DNA of 64,000 bases from Marinomonas colpomeniae (GCF_014803385.1 NZ_JACYFC010000001.1:764136-828135); one strand, 5' to 3'; counted from the first letter of the stretch, positions 45,060-55,298 are shown. Translations and numbers: made by a program. The notes: generated by a model not told the origin, from the sequence alone.

Positions 45060-45338
45060 CTAATTTTTAGCTTTCGACACAATACTTTTATTGATTTGCT
45101 GAGTTAGCCATTCTGCACGTTTAAGACCGTTTTTTTCACAAAGCTGGTCTAATTTATCTAGAGTTTCTTGTTCTATGATTAGTTCTAAGCGCTTCAATCC
45201 TTGTGCTCTTTCTTTTTCTCTCTGCACACGTTTATTAACTTTTAGTTGGTCCTTTCTAGTAAGTGCTTGAGTACGAGGTCTGCCAGCTGATTTACCAAAT
45301 AAGTCGATAGTGTTCCGATCGGATGACGATTTTGCCAT
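45060..45338 (-). CDS. ybfE: YbfE-like LexA-regulated small protein
   Basis: A 92-residue basic protein. The pattern DRNTIDLFGKSAGRPRT (about 7-23), RKDQLKVNKRVQRE and a C-terminal ribbon-helix-helix-like tail matches the YbfE family, which in Escherichia coli is in the LexA regulon. The GRPRT segment resembles an AT-hook. No CTGT-N8-ACAG box is visible in the 130 bp upstream here, so SOS control is unproved. Function unknown. Confidence 0.82.
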   Translation of the reverse strand: MAKSSSDRNTIDLFGKSAGRPRTQALTRKDQLKVNKRVQREKERAQGLKRLELIIEQETLDKLDQLCEKNGLKRAEWLTQQINKSIVSKAKN

Positions 45339-45389
45339 GGTGTAATTACAGTTCTATAGGTGGAAGGATATGTTGTTGATTTAAAAACA

Positions 45390-45424
45390 GTAACAAAAAG
45401 CCGTACTAGACGGCTTTTTGTTAC
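45390..45424. terminator. Terminator downstream of prc
   Basis: A perfect 15-bp stem GTAACAAAAAGCCGT / ACGGCTTTTTGTTAC with a 5-nt loop, between the prc stop and the ybfE start on the same strand. Confidence 0.88.
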
Positions 45425-45446
45425 TTATTACTTTAAACCTCAAGTT

Positions 45447-47495
45447 TTATTTCTTTGCTGTTTTTTGCTCAGCTTGTTTTTCAGCCAGTTGGTTGATGGC
45501 AATAAAATCTAATAATATCTCAGAGGCTTCTTTTGCGTAGGTATCTTCTTCTGAAACTTCTATGTCATCAACAGAAGCGAGTAGCTCTAATCCAAGGGCT
45601 TTACGTCGTGTGTTTTCACGTTCTAGCTCTCGGCTTTTTGCATCTTCTCTTTGTTTTATACGAGTACTTTCTTTCAGTGAAAGTACTTTGTAAGCTTCAC
45701 TCTGTTCTTGGAACTCTTTGATCTGAGCGTTTATCGCAATAAAATTCGGATTTTGCGCCATACGTTCTTCATGGCGTGGCGCGAGAACAGGTAAGTAAGC
45801 AGGAATGCTCCAATAAACTGGGTAGCGAGTTTCATGGATTTTATCCCAAATTAGTGGATTGTCTAATGCACTTTCGCCAACTTCATCTTTATCAATAATG
45901 GAAGGGAAGAAAATATCGGGTACTACCCCTTTGTGCTGAGTACTTTCTCCTGAAACTCGATAAAACTTCGCTTGAGTCGCTTTGAGCTGGCCCTTATCAA
46001 GGTCTTGAAGTACTTGTACCGTACCTTTACCAAAGGTTTGGTCACCTAGAATGATTGCGCGTCCATAATCTTGTAAAGCACCCGCGACGATTTCAGAAGC
46101 GGAAGCACTCATACGGTTAACCAATACCGCCATAGGACCACTGTAGGTGATACTTATATCGGAATCGCCTAGAGGTGTCACTCGACCGCCTTGGTCTCGT
46201 ATTTGAACAACAGGCCCTGAAGGAATAAATAGCCCTGTCAGTGAATTAGCTTCTTGTAATGAGCCACCACCGTTGTTTCTAAGGTCAAGGATTAGCGCAG
46301 AAACATCTTCTTTTTGTAATTCTTCAATCAGTCTTTTCGTGTCTCTTGTTGAACTTTTATAGTCTTTTTCACCTGCTTGGATAGCTGCAAAATCAGAATA
46401 AAAAGTAGGTAATGTAATGACACCTACTTTATAGGTGTTTCCATCACGCTCTATTTCAACTATTTCTTTTTGAGCTGATTGGTCTTCTAGTTTAACTTTT
46501 TCACGAACGATTTTTATCAATTTGCTAGTTTGTGTGTCGCCTTTACTAGGTGTTGTTTCCAAAATGACGGTAGTGTCTCGTTCACCACGTATCATGTCGA
46601 CAACATCATCTAGACGCATGCCAACGACATCAATCATAGGCTCGCCTTCTTGTCCTACGGCAATGATTCTGTCGTTAGGAGAAAGTTCACTTTGTTTTGC
46701 TGCTGGACCACCAGGTACCAATCTCACTACTTTGGTGTAGTCATCGTCCATTTGTAGTACGGCACCAATACCTTCTAGGGACAAACTCATATTAATATTG
46801 AATGTCTCTGATGCACGTGGTGCAAAGTAACTAGTATGAGGGTCTAGAGCGGAAGTGACTGAGTTAGCAAAAATTTGAAAAACATCTACTGAATTAGTTT
46901 GATCAACTCGTTTTAATTGATTTTTATAACGGCGCTCAATGATTGATATTATTTCCTCTTCCTCTTCGCCATTTAGCTTAAGAGCGAGTGCGCGGTTCTT
47001 TATACGTTTGCGCCAGTAGTCATCTAATTGAGCATTAGTCTTCGCCCATTGCAGAGCTTCAGAGTCGGCATTGAGCGTCTCATCAATTGTGTAATCGAAG
47101 CCTTTTACCATCTCTGGAATGTTTTTCTGAAGATCTAATAGTCGTGTTTCAAGACGTTTGAGATAAAGGTTGTAGATGATGTAAGCAACTTGTGTATCGC
47201 CGTTTCTTAAAGCATCGTCAAAACTGTTTTTGTAACGAGACAGGGTTTCGATATCGTTTTTCAAAAAGAAGCTTTTGGTAGGGTCTAATGCGTCAATATA
47301 ATAATCAAACGCCTTCGCTGAAATAGTATCATCGATGTGAGGTCTGTTATAATGAATACCTTCTAGCATCTCGACGAGTTCCTTCGAGACTTGGTCATAT
47401 TCATGAGGTTGTTGTAATTCCTCATAAGCAGACGCAGAAGTGGAAACGAAAGCGTAGCCTGTTAATAGGCAAAGTAAAAAGCGTTTATAGTTCAT
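45447..47495 (-). CDS. prc: Carboxy-terminal processing protease Prc
   Basis: A 682-residue periplasmic tail-specific protease with signal peptide (about 1-23, cut near ASA-YE). Domains are an N-terminal helical part (TSP_NTD), a PDZ domain (about 240-320, VVRLVPGGPAA, GMRLDDVVDMIRG) and the S41 peptidase (about 350-560). The catalytic Ser is in RMSASASEI and Lys in FGKGTVQ. The C-terminal DUF3340-type region is coiled coil. It trims penicillin-binding proteins and degrades tagged substrates. Single gene, divergent from the M18 peptidase. Confidence 0.96.
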   Translation of the reverse strand: MNYKRFLLCLLTGYAFVSTSASAYEELQQPHEYDQVSKELVEMLEGIHYNRPHIDDTISAKAFDYYIDALDPTKSFFLKNDIETLSRYKNSFDDALRNGDTQVAYIIYNLYLKRLETRLLDLQKNIPEMVKGFDYTIDETLNADSEALQWAKTNAQLDDYWRKRIKNRALALKLNGEEEEEIISIIERRYKNQLKRVDQTNSVDVFQIFANSVTSALDPHTSYFAPRASETFNINMSLSLEGIGAVLQMDDDYTKVVRLVPGGPAAKQSELSPNDRIIAVGQEGEPMIDVVGMRLDDVVDMIRGERDTTVILETTPSKGDTQTSKLIKIVREKVKLEDQSAQKEIVEIERDGNTYKVGVITLPTFYSDFAAIQAGEKDYKSSTRDTKRLIEELQKEDVSALILDLRNNGGGSLQEANSLTGLFIPSGPVVQIRDQGGRVTPLGDSDISITYSGPMAVLVNRMSASASEIVAGALQDYGRAIILGDQTFGKGTVQVLQDLDKGQLKATQAKFYRVSGESTQHKGVVPDIFFPSIIDKDEVGESALDNPLIWDKIHETRYPVYWSIPAYLPVLAPRHEERMAQNPNFIAINAQIKEFQEQSEAYKVLSLKESTRIKQREDAKSRELERENTRRKALGLELLASVDDIEVSEEDTYAKEASEILLDFIAINQLAEKQAEQKTAKK

Positions 47496-47616
47496 CCAGG
47501 GTAGGTTCTCTCAGTCTATTTTATACGTCATGGCTAAAATCATATTAGACACTGGGCTCTAAGGCCAGCCAAAGTGTGAAAAAGTCACTTTTTAAAGCAT
47601 TTTGCTGTAGGACATT

Positions 47617-48915
47617 ATGGAACATTTAATTTTTAATGACGAATTGTTGACATTTCTTCAGTCTTCTCCGACGCCATTCCACGCAACAAGTAGTATGCGT
47701 CGTTCTTTGGAGGCAGAAGGTTTTACCGAATTATCGGAAGAAGATGATTGGGTAATTGAAGAGGGTGGTAAGTATTTTGTGACTCGGAATGAGTCTTCTT
47801 TGATTGCTTTTACGACGCCTCAACTTAATTTTAGTCAAACTGGGTGGCGCATGATTGGTGCCCATACAGACAGTCCTTGCTTGAAACTTAAACCAAATGC
47901 TCAAGTAGATCGATTTGGCTATCATCAGTTGGGTGTTCAAGTATACGGAGGAGTATTGCTGCATACTTGGCTAGACAGAGACTTGTCAATTGCCGGTCGA
48001 ATCACGTTGAAAACAAAAGCAGGTGATATTGTAAGTCGATTAATCGACTTTAAAGACCCTATTGCTGTTGTTCCTAATTTGGCTATTCATTTGAATCGAC
48101 AAGCGAATGAAGGCTTTTCGGTTAATCCTCAGGAAGAAATGTTACCTATTTTATGCGGTGCTGATAATGAGTTTGATCTACATAAATTATTAACAATGCA
48201 GCTTCAAAAGCAATATCCAGATTTATCCGTTGAGTCAGTATTAGATTTTGAATTGAGTTTGTATGATACGCAACCACCTGCTTTAGTGGGGCTACATAAA
48301 GAATATATTTGTTCGGCGCGTCTAGATAACTTACTCAGTTGTTTTGTTGGCTTGCAGGCGCTATTAAGTGATCCATCTGCACAACCAAGCTTGCTTATTT
48401 GTACCGATCACGAAGAAATTGGCAGTTTGTCAGCTTGTGGTGCTAATGGCCCATTTTTAGATGATGTTTTGCGACGTTTGACGCCAAATCCAGAGCAATA
48501 TGTGCAAGGTATTCAGCGTTCAATGATGGTGTCTGCCGATAACGCACATGCTTTGCACCCTAACTATGCAAGTAAGCACGATGCAAATCATGCTCCTGCT
48601 ATTAATAAAGGGGCTGTGATTAAAGTGAATGCGAATCAACGTTATGCTACGAATAGTGAAACGGCAAGTGTATATCGAGATATAGCAGCTCAAGAAAATT
48701 ATGAGGTGCAATGCTTCGTTGTTCGTAGTGATATGGGGTGCGGTAGTACGATAGGGCCAATTACCTCTGGTGAGATAGGTGTGCCAACCATTGATATTGG
48801 CTTGCCGACTTTTGGTATGCATTCGATTCGAGAATTGGCGGGTAGTGAAGATGCCTATGGCTTGTATAAGGTTTTAGCTCGATTTACGCAACGAGAAAAG
48901 CTGATGACACGCTAA
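47617..48915 (+). CDS. apeB: M18 family aspartyl aminopeptidase
   Basis: A 432-residue zinc aminopeptidase of the M18 family. The metal ligand region GAHTDSPCLKLKP is near residue 87, DHEEIGS (about 267) holds the catalytic Glu, SADNAHALHPNY follows near 307, and GCGSTIGPITSG near 374. It removes N-terminal acidic residues from peptides in the cytoplasm. AGGA precedes the ATG by 5 nt. A strong terminator follows. Confidence 0.95.
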   Translation: MEHLIFNDELLTFLQSSPTPFHATSSMRRSLEAEGFTELSEEDDWVIEEGGKYFVTRNESSLIAFTTPQLNFSQTGWRMIGAHTDSPCLKLKPNAQVDRFGYHQLGVQVYGGVLLHTWLDRDLSIAGRITLKTKAGDIVSRLIDFKDPIAVVPNLAIHLNRQANEGFSVNPQEEMLPILCGADNEFDLHKLLTMQLQKQYPDLSVESVLDFELSLYDTQPPALVGLHKEYICSARLDNLLSCFVGLQALLSDPSAQPSLLICTDHEEIGSLSACGANGPFLDDVLRRLTPNPEQYVQGIQRSMMVSADNAHALHPNYASKHDANHAPAINKGAVIKVNANQRYATNSETASVYRDIAAQENYEVQCFVVRSDMGCGSTIGPITSGEIGVPTIDIGLPTFGMHSIRELAGSEDAYGLYKVLARFTQREKLMTR

Positions 48916-48932
48916 TCAATCGTGTTGAGATT

Positions 48933-48967
48933 AAAAAAGCCGTAAAACTCAGTTTTACGGCTTTTTT
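48933..48967. terminator. Bidirectional terminator between apeB and tolC-type gene
   Basis: A perfect 16-bp inverted repeat AAAAAAGCCGTAAAAC with a 3-nt loop between convergent genes. Confidence 0.94.
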
Positions 48968-48994
48968 GTTTGTGCTAATTTAGTCAGTTAGAGA

Positions 48995-50320
48995 TTAATT
49001 TTTTGCAATTAACCACTTGTCTAGCTCTTTGATTTTTTCTTCTGTTAGGTCACCTGTTACTTCAAGTAAGCTAAGTTTTTTCAAAACAAAATTGTATCGA
49101 TATTGTTCATACGTATTTTGTGCGTTGAAAAGATTTGATTGTGCATCAAGTAGTTCAACGATGTTACGTGTTCCCACATCGTACCCTGCTTTTGTTGCTT
49201 CAAGCGCACTAGTACGAGAGCGAATTAATTGTTGCTGAGCATCGATTTGAGCAACGGTAGTTTGTAAGTCTATATACAAACTACGGATGTTTAGCTCAAT
49301 TTCTTGCAGAGAGCTCGCTCTTTGCTCGAATGCAGATTCAGCTTGTGCTGATGCTTGGCGAACAGACGCGTTAATTGAACCACCGCTGTACAGAGGAATG
49401 CTAACACCTAATGCGACAGATGCTGTATTGGTTACACCGTCAACATAAGATGTCGACGTTGTGTTGTAGTTGTTATCAGTACGCGATAAAGATCCGCTAA
49501 GTGCAACGGTTGGCGATCGACCATTTGATTTTTGGATATTAATATTATTTTCAGCGCTTTCGACAGAAAGGCTCAATATGCGAAGTTGCTTGTTATCGCG
49601 ACGTGCTTTTTCGATCAAGAAGTCAACGGTCATGTTTGATTCCAGGCGGATCGGATAGTCTTTTGATAACTCTGGAATGCTTTTTAGAGTGCGGCCCGTG
49701 CGTTGCTGAAGCGCTCTTTGAGCGTATGACACGCTCGAACGTGCGCTAAGCTCTGTTACTCTAACAGAGTCATATTCTGCTTGAGCATCTTGCAAATCTG
49801 TAACAGAAGTCAAACCGACTTCATATTGCTTTTTCGCACGGTCTAACTGACTTGCAGTACTCTTTACTAAGGCTTCAGTTGTTTGTAATGTTGATTGTGC
49901 GATTAGTAAGTTGAAGTACTCAGTCAAGGTGGTTAATGCTAAATCTTCTTCTGCATTATTAAAGCTAACACCTGCGCTTTTACTACCTAACTCAACGGCA
50001 TCAACCGCATAACCCAACGCAGGAGAGTAAATAGGATAGTCTAGTGATAAGGCTAAGGTGTTTGATGTATTTCCATACTCTACAGAAGGGGTATCAACAT
50101 CATCATAGCCTAAGTCAGCACTGAAGCTAATATTAGGGTATAAATTGCCTTTTGTAACCGTTACACCTTCCTTTTGAGCTTGATACGTTGCTGCAGCAGC
50201 TCTTAGTCCTGGGTCATTTTGTTTAGCAAGTTTATAAACTTCGTAAATGCTTTCGGCATGAAGTGTTGTACTGCTTAAGATGGCAGCGGCTATCAGTGAT
50301 GGTATAATATGCTTTTTCAT
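48995..50320 (-). CDS. tolC: TolC family outer-membrane channel
   Basis: A 441-residue outer-membrane efflux duct with signal peptide (about 1-22, cleavage near LHA-ES). It has the typical internal duplication: EVYKLAKQNDPGLRAA at the start and long helices with YEVGLTSVTDLQDAQAEYD (about 165) and its repeat YDVGTRNIVELLDAQSNLF (about 380). It pairs with resistance or type I secretion pumps encoded elsewhere. No partner gene is adjacent. Confidence 0.94.
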   Translation of the reverse strand: MKKHIIPSLIAAAILSSTTLHAESIYEVYKLAKQNDPGLRAAAATYQAQKEGVTVTKGNLYPNISFSADLGYDDVDTPSVEYGNTSNTLALSLDYPIYSPALGYAVDAVELGSKSAGVSFNNAEEDLALTTLTEYFNLLIAQSTLQTTEALVKSTASQLDRAKKQYEVGLTSVTDLQDAQAEYDSVRVTELSARSSVSYAQRALQQRTGRTLKSIPELSKDYPIRLESNMTVDFLIEKARRDNKQLRILSLSVESAENNINIQKSNGRSPTVALSGSLSRTDNNYNTTSTSYVDGVTNTASVALGVSIPLYSGGSINASVRQASAQAESAFEQRASSLQEIELNIRSLYIDLQTTVAQIDAQQQLIRSRTSALEATKAGYDVGTRNIVELLDAQSNLFNAQNTYEQYRYNFVLKKLSLLEVTGDLTEEKIKELDKWLIAKN

Positions 50321-50540
50321 AGATCTCTGTGGGCTCGTATTATGAAATATAGTTATAATACTACCTCAAGTACTTATCTTGGGGCAGTGCTATTCTCGCT
50401 ATATCTATTATGACTATTGACCATATCATAACGGAATACTTTAAATAGTCTTCTAATGTGTAAACTTAATGCAACTACCGTTCTAGATGCATTTTATGTT
50501 CTCTATTTTATAAGACTATTTTTCAATTCAATTATTTATA

Positions 50541-51770
50541 TTACTCCTTTAGTTCAATGTTATAAGTAATGGTTTTTTTCGAATTGGCTTTTATCTTCCC
50601 CGAGACTTCTATGCTATTAGCATTCAACTGAGTGACCTTGTTCTTTTCCAGTACTGTTATAATGCTATTTGTATTTTGTTTTATCGAATAGTGCTGTTCT
50701 TCATTTGAATGGTTTTGAATAGTGGCTTCCCAAGTTTGAATGCTAGGAAGTTTTTTAGATGAAGATTCAATTAGTGTCATGTAACCTGTAATGTCTTGGC
50801 TTTTATTTGTAATGACTTCTACTGAATTATTCTCTCTGACTGTATTTAGTGCAACCGTGTTACCTGGAATAAGTAAGTTTCCTCTTTTCCAAAATGTTTT
50901 GTATTCACCTGGAAGTCCGTCTTGCTCTAATGTAAATCCTAGTGTGTTATAAAAAGTAACATCGATCTTTCCTGAGCTATTATTGTGAGTGTAAAGCGAA
51001 CCTGCTTGGATTTTACTGTCGATTGAACTACGACTGCTTGGTAATGAAAAAAGAGTGTTAGAGTAAGGTGCGATCGATAGCATTGGTCCATCAAGTGGAT
51101 AGCTTATTTCGTTGTCTTGATATTCAACACTTTGTTTTGAGGAATCCATCGCCATTAAACTGCGTTCTGCTTTGAATACCTTAGGCGCTGAAGTCCTTGA
51201 GTAGTGTAATAAGCTGTCTTGAATTTCTATGGTGGAGCTTGAGCTGTTCTGCAGTATGGCTTGTTGAGAAAGAGATACTTGATCGTTGTCGAATATTAAA
51301 CTGAGCTGCGGTGTCCATGATAACTGATTTGTCTGATAGCTGATTTTGTAAGGAATCGAAGTCGTTTCTGAGTTATCACTTTTTTCAAGTGGAATGAGGT
51401 AAAAATCATTTAAAGGTAAAGACGTTAATCTGTCGTTAATGGAGATTAAGAAAGAGCGTTCATTGTTTTCTATACTTGTTAGAACACCAGTGTAACTCAA
51501 ATCCCGTTGTTTATGTTCGACTCTAATTTTTTGGCCAATTTCATCAAACCAGTTCTTATTTGCCGCATTTTGTAAATTACTGATTGGTAAAAAATCATCT
51601 TGAAGAGGGAGTAATGTCCCTGCATTAGGTTCAAGACTAATTTGTTGTCCGCTTTCAACGATTTGACTATTAGTTAGTCCAATCACGGCATTTATCGGTG
51701 CAGCAAAAATAGACGAAGATGTCGCGCCTAAAAGAATGCTGACGCAAAAGTATGAGTGTACTGTTTTCAT
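50541..51770 (-). CDS. Exported DUF4139-like protein
   Basis: A 409-residue exported protein with signal peptide (about 1-23, cut near FAA-PI). The region about 140-210, YKISYQTNQLSWTPQLSL then LQNSSSSTIEIQDS and LHYSRTSAP, resembles the DUF4139 (MuiA-like) domain, in which an S/W-x-P-x-Y strand is followed by a conserved N-x-S/T-x-x-x-W region. The rest is beta-rich and Ser/Asn-rich, ending in a strand IEVSGKIKANSKKTITYNI. AAGGA is 9 nt before the ATG. Single gene; function unknown. Confidence 0.65.
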   Translation of the reverse strand: MKTVHSYFCVSILLGATSSSIFAAPINAVIGLTNSQIVESGQQISLEPNAGTLLPLQDDFLPISNLQNAANKNWFDEIGQKIRVEHKQRDLSYTGVLTSIENNERSFLISINDRLTSLPLNDFYLIPLEKSDNSETTSIPYKISYQTNQLSWTPQLSLIFDNDQVSLSQQAILQNSSSSTIEIQDSLLHYSRTSAPKVFKAERSLMAMDSSKQSVEYQDNEISYPLDGPMLSIAPYSNTLFSLPSSRSSIDSKIQAGSLYTHNNSSGKIDVTFYNTLGFTLEQDGLPGEYKTFWKRGNLLIPGNTVALNTVRENNSVEVITNKSQDITGYMTLIESSSKKLPSIQTWEATIQNHSNEEQHYSIKQNTNSIITVLEKNKVTQLNANSIEVSGKIKANSKKTITYNIELKE

Positions 51771-51888
51771 AAGTAGAGTCCTTTTTATTTATAGTCAATT
51801 ACACAATTTGTCGTGATGGGTGTTTACACATGTTACCCTAATAATTCGATGTAGTAGCAGTTTAATCTAGTAAAAATAAGGGTTTGGA

Positions 51889-52692
51889 GTGGAAAAAAAA
51901 TTACTTATTGTTGACGGTTTGAATGTTATTCGACGTCTTTATGCTGCGCTTGAGTCAGAAAATGATGTAGATCGACGAGTTGAGCGAACGCAAAGTATTG
52001 CGATTGAAGCCTTGGCTAAATTAACCAGCCAATTTTCACCTTCTTATGCCGTGGTTGTATTTGATTCAAGTGGTAAAACGTGGCGTCATGAGTTTTATCC
52101 AGAGTATAAGTTAGGTCGTGTGCCAATGGATGACCAATTGTTAGACTCTTTACCTGATTTTGCTAAAGCGTTTCGTTTTAATAATCTGGCTTGTTTACGA
52201 TTAGACGGTTGGGAAGCCGACGATTTGATTGCTACATTAGCGGTAAAGGCAGCTCAGAGCAATGTGAAGTCTTATATAGTGTCTACGGATAAAGGGTTTA
52301 CTCAACTGCTCGATGATGAGCGTATTTATCAATATGACTACTTTGCCAAATTGGGCTATGACAAAGCTTGGGTGCCAGGGAAATATGGCGTTGAACCTCA
52401 TCAATTAACAAATTATTGGGCTTTGGTTGGAGATACGACAAATCGTATTCCAGGAGTAAAGGGAATTGGTCCAAAAACAGCTTTAAGCATCATTAATGAT
52501 TTCCCTACCATAGAAAAAATATACGCTAACTTGCCAACATTTTCTGAACGTATTCAGAAAATGTTGGCTGGTGGCTACGAGCAATGCATAAAATCGCGGA
52601 CTTTAGTTGCCTTGAAAACAGATGTTGATATCGGTATTCGTCTTTCACAGCTTTCGTATTTAAATTCGGGTTCGACTAAAGCAAAACCTTAA
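51889..52692 (+). CDS. xni: 5'-3' exonuclease/flap endonuclease Xni
   Basis: A 267-residue homologue of the polymerase I 5'-nuclease domain. It starts with GTG at 51889. Acidic metal ligands are seen in IVDGLNVIRRLY (about 7), VVFDSSGKTWRHEF (about 58), GWEADDLIATLA (about 109), STDKGFTQLL (about 133) and GDTTNRIPGVKGIGPKTA (about 183, helix-hairpin-helix). It cuts 5' flaps during repair. The 3' end overlaps the convergent NIT-like gene by 17 bp. Confidence 0.92.
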   Translation: MEKKLLIVDGLNVIRRLYAALESENDVDRRVERTQSIAIEALAKLTSQFSPSYAVVVFDSSGKTWRHEFYPEYKLGRVPMDDQLLDSLPDFAKAFRFNNLACLRLDGWEADDLIATLAVKAAQSNVKSYIVSTDKGFTQLLDDERIYQYDYFAKLGYDKAWVPGKYGVEPHQLTNYWALVGDTTNRIPGVKGIGPKTALSIINDFPTIEKIYANLPTFSERIQKMLAGGYEQCIKSRTLVALKTDVDIGIRLSQLSYLNSGSTKAKP

Positions 52693-53512
52693 CATCTTTA
52701 ATTGTTGTTTTTAGATCATTAAATCCGGCCAGAATAAAAACGAATACATGGTCTATTACTTGTGTGGCTTCTTGAAAAATCGAATCTGGATTTTCTTGGC
52801 ATAGTGACGAATCTTTGACGCTTTTTTTTATTTCTGCAACAAAAGTAATGAGTCGTTTGTCTGTTGGGCTAGAAAGTGGAGATGTGAGATTTTGGTGATG
52901 TTCTTCTATTTTTCCTAATGTAAATAAAAGCTGTAGCTTTTTGTCTGCGCTCATTTCCTGTTTTGCTGCGACTTGCACTGAAAGTGCTCGAATCTGACCT
53001 AATGCTTCTGCCAGTTCTGGTAACGTTTTTACAAGTTGTTGTGCGGTGCTTCGTATGTATTCATGGCGATTAGACGTTAACGAAAATTCATCTGACATAT
53101 CCCATACAGCATCAAGCTGGCGAGCAATAAGACCCGAGTGTAATTGAAAACTTTCTGAGCTGTTTATGTCACTACTATTGATTAGACGCTGCCATTGTTT
53201 AAATGGAAAGTGTGTACTGAGGGATGCAGGGTAATCATGATTTTCTTCAAAGGATAGCAGGTTGGAATAAAGCGTATCGATACTTGATTCCAGAACTGGA
53301 AGTTTTGCTTTAAATTCCAGCTTGCCATTGAGAAAACCTGAATGCATTCCTCTGTGTTGTTGAGTGAGTTTTATTAATTCGATAAATAAAGTGATACCTG
53401 AAACGCCCATTAATGCACGTTCTTTAGCTGCTTTTTTTGACCATATTTGTCGGCCTATTGCCATCAAAATAATAGTTAAACAGGTAAGAATAAAAAGGCT
53501 TGTTAACATCAT
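52676..53512 (-). CDS. Membrane-anchored NIT-like sensor protein
   Basis: A 278-residue protein. One TM helix (about residues 3-20) is followed by a strongly basic segment ([12 protein letters not shown]), which predicts a cytoplasmic C-terminal domain. The domain (about 35-270) is all-helical; its start, [20 protein letters not shown] (about 44-63), matches the Q-x-x-RG-x-x-x-G-F pattern of nitrate/nitrite-sensing (NIT) domains. Such domains are normally fused to kinases or chemoreceptors. Here the gene overlaps the upstream chemotaxis-signalling gene by 4 nt (ATGA), so translation is coupled and the two proteins are likely partners. The ligand is inferred only from the fold. Confidence 0.7.
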   Translation of the reverse strand: MMLTSLFILTCLTIILMAIGRQIWSKKAAKERALMGVSGITLFIELIKLTQQHRGMHSGFLNGKLEFKAKLPVLESSIDTLYSNLLSFEENHDYPASLSTHFPFKQWQRLINSSDINSSESFQLHSGLIARQLDAVWDMSDEFSLTSNRHEYIRSTAQQLVKTLPELAEALGQIRALSVQVAAKQEMSADKKLQLLFTLGKIEEHHQNLTSPLSSPTDKRLITFVAEIKKSVKDSSLCQENPDSIFQEATQVIDHVFVFILAGFNDLKTTIKDVKVLL

Positions 53513-54672
53513 AATTCTGTCTCCTTTTGTTCTAATCTAGAAGAAAGCCATTCCATGTATTTGACCATGTCTTTTGTATCTTTACTGACTTGGTTATGCT
53601 GTTCGCTTACTGTCGCAATGTTCTGTAATCGTTCCCCCATTTTTGAATTAGCAATACCAAACTCTGTGATTAACTGGGTTGAGTGCGTTATTTCCTCTTG
53701 AGTCGATTGGGCTGCACTATGAATAGACGTTAAAGCAATCGAGGTTATGTCTGAGCCTTTTGTTGCACTGGTAGCAAGTTCAATTAACTCTAAACTGGTT
53801 TGCTCTGATGAGTTTACTTCTGATGCAATAGAGGTCACTAGACGACTAATATCTTGAGTAGCATTTTCTGTGTGTTCTGCCAATAATCTTACTTCATTTG
53901 CAACAACAGCAAAGCCTCTGCCTGCATCGCCAGCTCTTGCTGCTTCAATTGAAGCATTCAATGAGAGTAAATTAATCTGCGAAGTAATTTGTTCTATAGT
54001 GGTAACAAATTCACTTATATCTTGCGCTGCTTTTGTTAGCTGCATCATTTGTGTCTGGTTATGAGTAACCGTAGATTGGATCTCGTGAACTTGTTGTTTT
54101 AACTCTTCTAGTGCAGTTTGTCCTTCTTCAGATTGTTGTCGAGTCTGATTGGCCATTGTGGATGTTGAATTAATTCTAGTAAGGATGTTTTTAATAGTAG
54201 TGGCCATTTCTTTACTTGTTAGGACAAGTGCATTTAAAGCTAAGTGCTCTTCTTGTGCTCCATCAGCAACCACATTTGAAGAGTTTTGAAGTTCTGTGGC
54301 GGTATAGCGCGTTTCTTGTGAGCAGCTTTGAAGCAGATGTTCTTTTCGGCTAAGGGCACGTAGTAATGTATTGATATGATGAGCCAGTTTATTAAACTCG
54401 GTATCGTTATAAGACAGGTTGACGACATCGTTGTGTTCGAGGTCTTCTAAATGTTGAGTGAGTTCTTTGATGCGCAATCTGGTGAGCTCGCTAGAGGACA
54501 TTGCGAAATACACTAACAAACATGTTGTTAATACAATTACGATGTTTGCTTCTATAAAGATATGTGGGATAAAAATAGCTGAAACCGTTATTGCGCCCAA
54601 TAATAAAACAATTAATAAACGTGCATAATAAGGCAGTGCGGCTATTAGAATAGCGCCTGGAGTTAGTAGCAT
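53509..54672 (-). CDS. Methyl-accepting chemotaxis protein without sensor domain
   Basis: A 387-residue chemotaxis signalling protein. Two closely spaced TM helices (about residues 18-35 and 40-58) leave no room for a periplasmic sensor. No clear HAMP domain is seen. The cytoplasmic coiled coil has the hairpin tip [20 protein letters not shown] and [14 protein letters not shown] (about 235-270). The tip reads [11 protein letters not shown] instead of the common [15 protein letters not shown] precedes the ATG by 6 nt. The stop overlaps the start of the NIT-like protein gene, suggesting a two-protein receptor whose sensor is supplied in trans. Confidence 0.88.
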   Translation of the reverse strand: MLLTPGAILIAALPYYARLLIVLLLGAITVSAIFIPHIFIEANIVIVLTTCLLVYFAMSSSELTRLRIKELTQHLEDLEHNDVVNLSYNDTEFNKLAHHINTLLRALSRKEHLLQSCSQETRYTATELQNSSNVVADGAQEEHLALNALVLTSKEMATTIKNILTRINSTSTMANQTRQQSEEGQTALEELKQQVHEIQSTVTHNQTQMMQLTKAAQDISEFVTTIEQITSQINLLSLNASIEAARAGDAGRGFAVVANEVRLLAEHTENATQDISRLVTSIASEVNSSEQTSLELIELATSATKGSDITSIALTSIHSAAQSTQEEITHSTQLITEFGIANSKMGERLQNIATVSEQHNQVSKDTKDMVKYMEWLSSRLEQKETEL

Positions 54673-55298
54673 AGCGATCCCTTTGAATTATAAATGAGCA
54701 TTCTGAAGCTACTTCTTTGGTCTTAGCTAACTTCGCGCAAAGATCTTAATAAGAAGAATCACAATACTTTCCATTTTTTAATTAATCGTCACCACTCGCC
54801 AATTAGAACTGAACTAAGTTATTGAACTTGATATAGGATAAAGACAGACAACCGCCTTCTGAGATTTCCCTAATCACAAGGAACCTAATCAGATACTACT
54901 GAGCGATACAGCAGTGGGCGACGTTGCCATTAATGAGGTTAGCCAGCATTGACCAACATAGCCGTTAATATAGATATTAACGCTTTAACTTTTATTGCAA
55001 GATAAACGCCAAAAAAAGCCGTTGTTACTAAAAAATAATTTAGCGTCTACATTTCTCTAGGTTCTTGTTTTTCTTCATTTTAGTTTGATTTCCAATATTT
55101 GATGGCCCGTTAACTAATATTTTATTGAGCTGAAATGGTTCTTTTTATTAACTTTGAATCTTTTTAGGGCAACCTATGTACCAATGTAGAGCATAAAAAT
55201 ATTTATCTTGAAAATAAAATATCATCGAACCTCTTACTCATAAGCGATGAGAGGCTTATAATATCGGTATTTTAAGACAACAGATAAATGAGATTTTT
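54673..55298. other. Intergenic region upstream of gltX
   Basis: 626 bp between the divergent chemoreceptor gene and gltX. No coding frame, tRNA or repeat was recognised. A hairpin CTCAT-AAGCG-ATGAG (55236-55250) lies just upstream of a TATAAT element. Confidence 0.55.
55234..55262 (+). promoter_or_regulatory. Candidate sigma-70 promoter of gltX
   Basis: TATAAT at 55257-55262 is a perfect minus-10 box, 36 bp before the gltX ATG. The sequence 17 bp upstream (TTACTC) is a poor minus-35 match. Confidence 0.4.

Noticed and set aside
45339-45446. LexA box upstream of the ybfE homologue
   Set aside because: CTGT sequences occur but none has a matching ACAG at 8-nt spacing.
54673-55298. RNA gene in the long gap before gltX
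   Set aside because: No T-loop motif, CCA end or other RNA signature was found; only a small hairpin near the promoter is visible.
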